Positions 6,950-11,442 of a stretch of 11,442 bases of DNA are shown piece after piece. Every line of letters begins with the position of its first letter. Positions within the stretch are counted from its first letter, which is position 1. The position numbers were made by a program, and so were the translations under genes. Source of the stretch: Theodoxus fluviatilis (taxonomy: Eukaryota; Mollusca; Gastropoda; Cycloneritida; Neritidae); NCBI GenBank assembly GCA_034096865.1, contig JAWQFJ010018357.1, positions 37,501 to 48,942 on the forward strand, given 5' to 3'. The notes under the pieces were generated by a model that searched no databases, was not told where the DNA came from, and worked only from the letters and a program-made list of their open reading frames with translations.

Positions 6950-7177
6950 CGTCATCGTCGTCATCGTCGTCATCATCATCATCATCATCGTCGTCGTCAT
7001 TATCATCGTCGTCGTCATCATCATCATCATCATCGTCGTCGTCGTCGTCGTCGTCATCATCATCATCATCATCATCGTCGTCGTCGTCGTCGTCATCATC
7101 ATCATCATCATTGTCGTCGTCGTCGTTGTCGTCGTCGTCGTCGTCGTCGCCGCCGCCGCCACTATCATCTTCTTCTG
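6950..7177. repeat. Block-patterned ATC/GTC microsatellite
   Basis: This is a nearly pure trinucleotide array read in one phase as ATC and GTC units. After a mixed start, the blocks run ATC x6, GTC x3, then three ATC-type units (one is ATT), GTC x3, ATC x6, GTC x7, ATC x7, GTC x6, ATC-type x6, a 12-unit GTC block with one TTG change, then GCC x4, ending in short TCT/ATC units. Homopolymer peptides from it (Ser, Val/Ile, Thr/Met) are artefacts. It resembles the array at 1528-1656. Confidence 0.95.
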
Positions 7178-7410
7178 GAACATCGTGATGTCTTCACCCA
7201 ACTTTAGCTGACGTGGTGACCTTTCTCATTATCCTGTCTATCTAACAAGTCCATGAGCTCCATAGCAAACATAAACAGCTGCTGCACCCGCTAATGAAAT
7301 TACCATCCGTGGCAGCTTTGACGTCATAGAACTGACAACAATTCCTGTTGGGTGCTGAACTGCCTTGCCAGGGAGAGAAGGGCTGCAGCTAGGGACACCG
7401 GCAGAGCAGA
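7178..7410. other. No gene seen
   Basis: This is unique mixed-composition sequence between the microsatellite and MITE copy 2. It ends at the 9-bp left target-site duplication (7411-7419). Confidence 0.55.
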
Positions 7411-7475
7411 CTTTCAGTGCATTCTAGTCCACTAGAGACCTCGTCTCCCGGCGAAACAGTCTCTAGTACAGTTGA

Positions 7476-7487
7476 CATCACGTGATG
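7476..7487. promoter_or_regulatory. Palindromic E-box in MITE copy 2
   Basis: CATCACGTGATG is identical to 4013-4024 and sits at the equivalent place, just inside the subterminal hairpin. Its retention in both copies could reflect function or simply short divergence. Confidence 0.4.
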
Positions 7488-7776
7488 GAAGGTTTTCGTT
7501 CGAAAAATTCTAATGAGGGTCACACGAGAGGCTTGTGGGATAGCCGATCTGCTCCCTGACATATGCCGTTAAAGTAGTTCTAAGATTCTTTCGCACAAAA
7601 CTCATAACTTGCTTTTGTTGTTGCAATAAACAAGCGTTTAATCGATAAAATAGCATATTTGTGTTGAAATAGAAACAAGTTTTGACATCTGAATAATTTC
7701 TGTAAAAAGTGGAGAACAAAATAGTATCGGAACGAACTATTTTTGGCGCAATGCTGTAATGCGAAGGGTCAAGTCT

Positions 7777-7777
<1 letters not shown>

Positions 7778-7820
<43 letters not shown>

Positions 7821-7941
7821 TAATAATAATAATAATAATACAGATTACTTGTACGCACATACTTTCTCTAACAGGCAAGCTCATGGCGTTTACAATGAAA
7901 AGTCCACACTCATACAAGGCATTCCAACACTCGCACACTGT
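7778..7941 (-). mobile_element. Small retroelement-like repeat with (ATT)n tail, copy B, nested
   Basis: On the minus strand the core (7941-7841) matches 5036-5136 at about 93% and runs into a long TAT/ATT array (7840-7778) with one TTG interruption. It interrupts MITE copy 2: copy 1 reads continuously from CTATTA (4314-4319) into TTCATTGCG (4324-4332). A further 20 bp or so (7942-7963) is absent from copy 1 and from copy A, so the exact right boundary is unsettled. The MITE's own TATTA may have been the target, merging with the tail. The poly-Asn and poly-Ile peptides across this array are artefacts. Confidence 0.7.
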
Positions 7942-8020
7942 ACAGTTAAAATAAATGAAGAGTTCATTGCGAACTGTGCCAGAGTCAATATTGACTCGGG
8001 TTCACAGAATGCTTTTAGTG

Positions 8021-9240
8021 TCCCCACTGTCCCTGTCAATGTGGCTCGCGTCCGGCAAGTCACAGAGACGTGCATACTCGGAGAAGAGACTCGACTGCAT
8101 AGCCTTTCTGCCCTTGTAGCTTGCAACAGGCAACCGTCACCACTGCCGTGACAGACACTCGAAGCGAGGACGCTATATACATGTACTGTCTTTGCTTGAA
8201 GTGTACAAACGTACGTTCGCCGAATATACCAGACCTCGACATGGCTCTCTGATTTTGTGCCTTTAAATGTAAGGAAATTTTCTAACACAGTCGCTTGTTT
8301 AAATACTGATCAACTTTAATTTCGGCGTTTGTAGTTTCTGATTTTCAGCCGATGCTTAACACTGTGTTTCGGAGAATTCTAATGTTAAAAGCTGACCACG
8401 TTCAGCTATGAAATCGATTGAGGTTTGGATTCCAGGAACTCTTTTAGTATCAAGTGCTTACCAGGTCCTCTGGAAGTGATCTTCAAAATCAATGAAGGGA
8501 ATATCGTAAGCGTTTCCGGAACTGTACGTAAAACATGTAAAACGATGCGAGGCAAGATGAGGCGATAACAAACAACATCCAAACTCACGGCAATAATGTC
8601 TAAAGACATTTTCTTTTTTGTCGTCTGCTCTTTTTCAGCTCGCAAATAATAAAAATGAGTGCATTTCACTGGAGAAAATTTCAAATGCAAGGTCTTCTTC
8701 TCATATGAAGAACACAAGGGAGAGAGTTAGGCGAAGAAGAAAAAACGGTCTGAGACTTCGAAACCTTTGATTTGGGCCGCATCCACCTCCTTGCTGGAGG
8801 CAGCCATTCCTGGCTCAGTGCCCAGAGGTTCGTGTGGAGGGCTGCGTTGATACTGGCGATAATGTGGCTCTGATTTACGAGGGAGTCGCTCTCTGTGCCA
8901 GGCTCACAATCGTCCTTATCTTAATCGTGCGCTTATCTTATATGACGTGTACCGTGGCGCTCCTGCCGGCATCATCGCGCTCCCACGTGATCGCAGGGAG
9001 CTCTCAGGATTACTAGACTTATTGACTGGACTTGTTTCGTGTCCGCGGGCCAGGTCGGTAGGTAACGACTCGCAATGATGTCGTTGAGTAGTTCCTCGAT
9101 AGCATGTGCGCGTCACCGAGAAGTGCTTGTCTCCCCTGCTGGAGTATCGTTGTATGCGATTCCCTGCACATGAGCCGACGGTAAAAGTACTGTCATTCGC
9201 GCGGCGTTGTAGACTAATGGGCAATTAGTATATTTACAAC
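8021..9240. other. No gene seen; AT-rich giving way to GC-rich
   Basis: No supported coding region. Overlapping frames at 7890-8288, 8406-8717 and 8916-9224 (minus) and 8834-9016 (plus) have no recognisable domain or conserved motif. Composition rises in G+C and CpG from about 8760. CCTCC and GGAGG flank a five-base loop near 8787-8801. AACGAC and GTCGTT form a small inverted repeat near 9064-9085. A TATA-like AGTATATTTAC lies near 9226-9236, at the edge of the CpG-dense region. Confidence 0.45.
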
Positions 9241-9691
9241 CGTTGACTGACTCTCGTCCGCCATTTCCTGTGCTCGGCTATATTCGGGCTTTCTTTCCGA
9301 CCCCGCCCCCCCCCCTGCCCCTCGCTACGCGTTCGTGCGGGGTGTACCGGTCTTTGCGCGCAGGCTTCCTCTGCTTAGTCTTTATCTCATGTGAATCCTG
9401 TCTCCATTGCATTGGATTCATAAGCTTCCCGTCTTGTGAAGGAGAGATGTATTCCTGTTATGACGGCTTGACTTGCTACGCTACCGTTCGACACGCGATC
9501 CGTGGTCGCCGAGTGACATCGTGTCTGGATGCTTTTGCTCTATGCAGACACTATCGTCTTGATTTGTCCTGTGATTTTCGTTCTCTCTCTCTAAACCTAC
9601 CTCGGTCCTCACGTCTCCTGCTCGCTCTATATCCTCTCTGTGGCTCTGCTCCTGCGGCAAAGTATTCGTTTTTCAGGGGCAATCCTTCCTA

Positions 9692-9716
9692 TCTCTCTCT
9701 GTCTCTCTCTCTCTTC
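9692..9716. repeat. CT dinucleotide microsatellite
   Basis: CT repeats are interrupted by a single G (TCTCTCTCTGTCTCTCTCTC) within the pyrimidine-biased region. Tracts of this kind on the coding strand are common near animal promoters (GAGA-type sites on the other strand). Confidence 0.85.
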
Positions 9717-9842
9717 GGGTCGGTCTTGCCCCCTTGTTGTGCGAGTGTCACGGGGGACGCGTTGGTTGGGATACACCTATGGCAGAATTACTGTGCACCG
9801 CGCTAGAACTGTAAGCTATGTGGGTCTTAGGTGGCTGTGGTA

Positions 9843-10056
9843 TGTCGGCTTTCCCGCGCGTCCTCGCTCTGGTTCGGCGTCCGTTCCTCCTCCTCGTCTC
9901 GGTCTCCTCCTCCAGTTCGCTCCGCCCTCCTCCCTCTCTCCTCGCTCCTCCTGTTCCTCCTCATCTCGCTTGCCTCTCTCTTGCTTCGCTCCTTCTTCTC
10001 CTACCTCCCTCCTTCCGTCCTCGCTGTGCCCTGGCGTCTCCTCCTCCTCCTTGCCT
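9843..10056. repeat. Adenine-depleted polypyrimidine-rich tract
   Basis: Only three A residues (9914, 9963, 10003) occur in 214 nt on the plus strand, which is built of TCC, CTC and TTC words with scattered G. It is imperfectly repetitive, with no fixed period. The complementary strand is G/A-rich. A second, similar A-poor stretch occupies about 10320-10520. Confidence 0.85.
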
Positions 10057-10110
10057 AGCTGGCGGACCCGCCTCCTCCTACGTTGCCGTCAGCCCTCCGC
10101 CGCCAGCCGC

Positions 10111-10147
10111 GGCGCCCCCCCCCAGCCGGGGCGCCAGCCGGGGGGGG
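10111..10147. repeat. GC-rich double hairpin
   Basis: GGCGCCCC (10111-10118) is perfectly complementary to GGGGCGCC (10128-10135) across a 9-nt loop. The overlapping nine-C run (10115-10123) can instead pair with the eight-G run (10140-10147). The two structures exclude one another. AGCCGGGG also occurs twice (10124-10131 and 10136-10143). Confidence 0.8.
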
Positions 10148-11442
10148 CGAAGCCGCCGCGGGCCGACGGCGGGCGGTTTACATGGCCTCCGCGACCTGCC
10201 GTCACGCATTGCCTTCTGTCGGCGGGCGCTAATTCTGGCGGTAGCCGCGTGTTGCTCCTGTATCTGTTCTCGCTGACTAGCGCGCTCACTTGCAGGTTGG
10301 CATCGTGTGTCGGCTCGCTGGCAGCTTCCTGCCTTCCTCGGCTCACGCGCCCCCTTTCCTCCCCCTCTTCCTTCTCATCCTCCTCTCCTCCTGCTCTCCT
10401 GCGCTGCAGTCGCGCGCGCGCCTCCGGCGCCTACCGTGGCATCCATCCTCCTCCCTCCCTCGCTCGCTGCCTGCGCTCCTCCTGCTCTGTTCCTCCTATC
10501 CCCCCCCCGCCGCCGGCTCCTACCGCAAACGCTGCTCCATCGGGGCGACGCGCTGTTCGCTGCGCCCTGTCGTGTGGCCGGCCCGGAGGGCGATGAGCCG
10601 GCTGTCCTAACGACTCCTCTTTAAGCGTTGCCCTCTTGCTCATAGAGAGGACGCGGCGCAGCGACCGCTGCATCGCGGGACAGGGCGGACTCAGAGTGAG
10701 CTGTGCGGGGACCGTGCCAACCCCCGACTCTTGCTGTGCTGCTCTGCATATGCGCTACTGCTGGGCACCCCCGATGTGCGGCCTGCAGATTCATCACACT
10801 ACATGGCTGGGCCGCACGGACGACAGGCTAGGCAGACGCCGGGCAAGGCTAATGTGAGTCATGTCGCGGAATAGTTAATCAGCTGTAGCCTGCAGAGATC
10901 GACTATGGCTGAAGGTCGTACCGCTACGCATCGACTCTTCATTGCTGCATCGACCCTCGGCCCGGTACGCTATCCCTGGATGTAGTTTTCCGCAGCGGCT
11001 TCCGCACTGCCCAGGGACAACATGAGAGCCGGCGAGGGTCGGCGGCTGCATTGATGTCTGGAAATCCGAGGCGGCCTGGTAAGAGCGGTGGGAGGGTAGC
11101 TTCTGGTCTTGGGCTTAATGTTGGCAGAGCGATTGCGGCATGCTTAGTCCGCCTCAGGACCTCTGGGCGCTAGAGGCGATTTAACGAGATCTAAATTTAC
11201 CATCGCTTTGCCGGCTATAGGGTCATTCGTTTAGCCGTTGCCCCTTGGGTCGCTGTTGCCTGATGGTGACAGTGTCCCTCGGCGCGCGTCTCCCCGTTGC
11301 TGCTTTCGGACATAAAGATTGCGTGCGATGTGAGGCGGCAGTTTGTGTCCGTGTAGGCCGCGATCGGCATATGGCTAAAGCATAGCCCGCAAAACCGTCT
11401 AAGTGAACCATGCGCCGCTGTGCTAGCCACCCTAGTGTATGA

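Larger units (their letters stand above)
7420..8011 (+). mobile_element. Non-autonomous DNA transposon (MITE), copy 2, interrupted
   Basis: This is the second copy of the element at 3957-4375, on the same strand and 592 bp long because of a nested insertion between about 7780 and 7963. The ends are CATTCTAGTCCACTAGAG on the left and ACAGAATG on the right. The flanks are CTTTCAGTG (7411-7419) and CTTTTAGTG (8012-8020), a 9-bp duplication with one mismatch. These differ from the flanks of copy 1, so it is a separate insertion. The subterminal hairpin pairs ACTAGAGAC (7431-7439) with GTCTCTAGT (7459-7467). A perfect 16-bp palindrome, GAGTCAATATTGACTC, lies at 7982-7997. The decayed duplication and nested insertion suggest it may be older than copy 1. 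No transposase is encoded. Confidence 0.8.
9241..11442. other. CpG-dense GC-rich region, possible promoter or 5' gene end
   Basis: This part differs sharply from the rest: G+C-rich, dense in CpG, without ATC or ATT microsatellites, and strongly pyrimidine-biased on the plus strand from about 9240 to 10540. A poly-C run lies at 9301-9318. Long open frames here (for example 9243-9806 and 9640-10596) exist because A is rare, so TAA, TAG and TGA are rare. Their peptides are Ser/Pro/Leu/Arg-rich and overlap one another in three frames. From about 10540 to the end the sequence is GC-rich but not pyrimidine-biased. CpG density of this kind can mark unmethylated promoters or 5' exons. Ribosomal RNA spacer is another possibility, but no 18S or 28S sequence is present. 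Confidence 0.4.

Noticed and set aside
6894..7211. Open frames on both strands across the trinucleotide array (poly-Val/Ile, poly-Ser, poly-Thr/Met)
   Set aside because: They are translations of a microsatellite that is open in several frames at once, with no non-repeat domain.
7510..8151. Open frames on both strands with poly-Asn or poly-Ile around 7778-7840
   Set aside because: They cross an ATT microsatellite and transposon sequence. Both strands are open and no domain is visible.
9243..9806. 187-codon frame rich in Cys, Ser and Leu
   Set aside because: It has no recognisable domain, no codon evidence and a CT microsatellite near its end. It could contain a real exon, but nothing in the sequence shows it.
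9640..10596. 318-codon frame in the GC-rich region
   Set aside because: The Ser/Pro/Leu/Arg-rich peptide comes from an A-poor tract. Overlapping frames in the same strand are also open, and no domain is recognisable.
1..11442. CACGTG E-box enrichment across the window
   Set aside because: About six sites in 11.4 kb is only around twice chance, and two belong to the transposon copies.

Overview
The window reads as nuclear DNA from an animal, most likely a marine invertebrate (a mollusc is my guess, on the general look of the repeats only). It has no compact operon-like genes. It is full of long ATC/GTC, ATT and CAA microsatellites, a large minisatellite, tRNA-derived SINE-like remnants and short non-autonomous transposons, as expected of an intergenic or intronic stretch. 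I found no open reading frame that I can defend as a protein-coding gene. The longest ones come from translated simple repeats (poly-Ser, poly-Val/Ile, poly-Asn, poly-Thr/Met) or from an adenine-poor GC-rich tract where stop codons are scarce.

Layout. Positions 1-1527 are mixed-composition DNA with one weak tRNA-SINE-like remnant (357-432, minus) and short local repeats. A trinucleotide microsatellite (1528-1656) abuts a much better SINE-like element (1672-1870, minus). Next comes a diverged repeat block (2616-2911), then a short stretch crowded with CCAAT boxes and two opposed TATA-like boxes (2986-3195), the best candidate promoter in the AT-rich part. A G-tract follows (3481-3518).

The clearest mobile DNA is a family of short transposons present twice on the same strand (3957-4375 and 7420-8011). 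Each copy has imperfect terminal inverted repeats starting CATTCT. Each is flanked by its own 9-bp target-site duplication, so they are independent insertions and not one local duplication. The second copy carries a nested insertion of another small element with an (ATT)n tail (7778-7941, minus). A second copy of that small element lies at 5036-5171 on the plus strand. Between the two transposons sits a 1.2-kb minisatellite (5626-6846) of 19 units in two length forms, 59 and 72 bp, arranged in blocks A-B-A. It is followed by a 210-bp ATC/GTC microsatellite with a striking block pattern.

From about 8.7-9.2 kb to the end the composition changes to GC-rich, CpG-dense DNA. It contains a 214-nt stretch with only three adenines, poly-C and CT tracts and a strong GC hairpin. 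This could be an unmethylated CpG-rich promoter or 5' region of a gene lying outside the window, but no exon can be assigned from the sequence alone.
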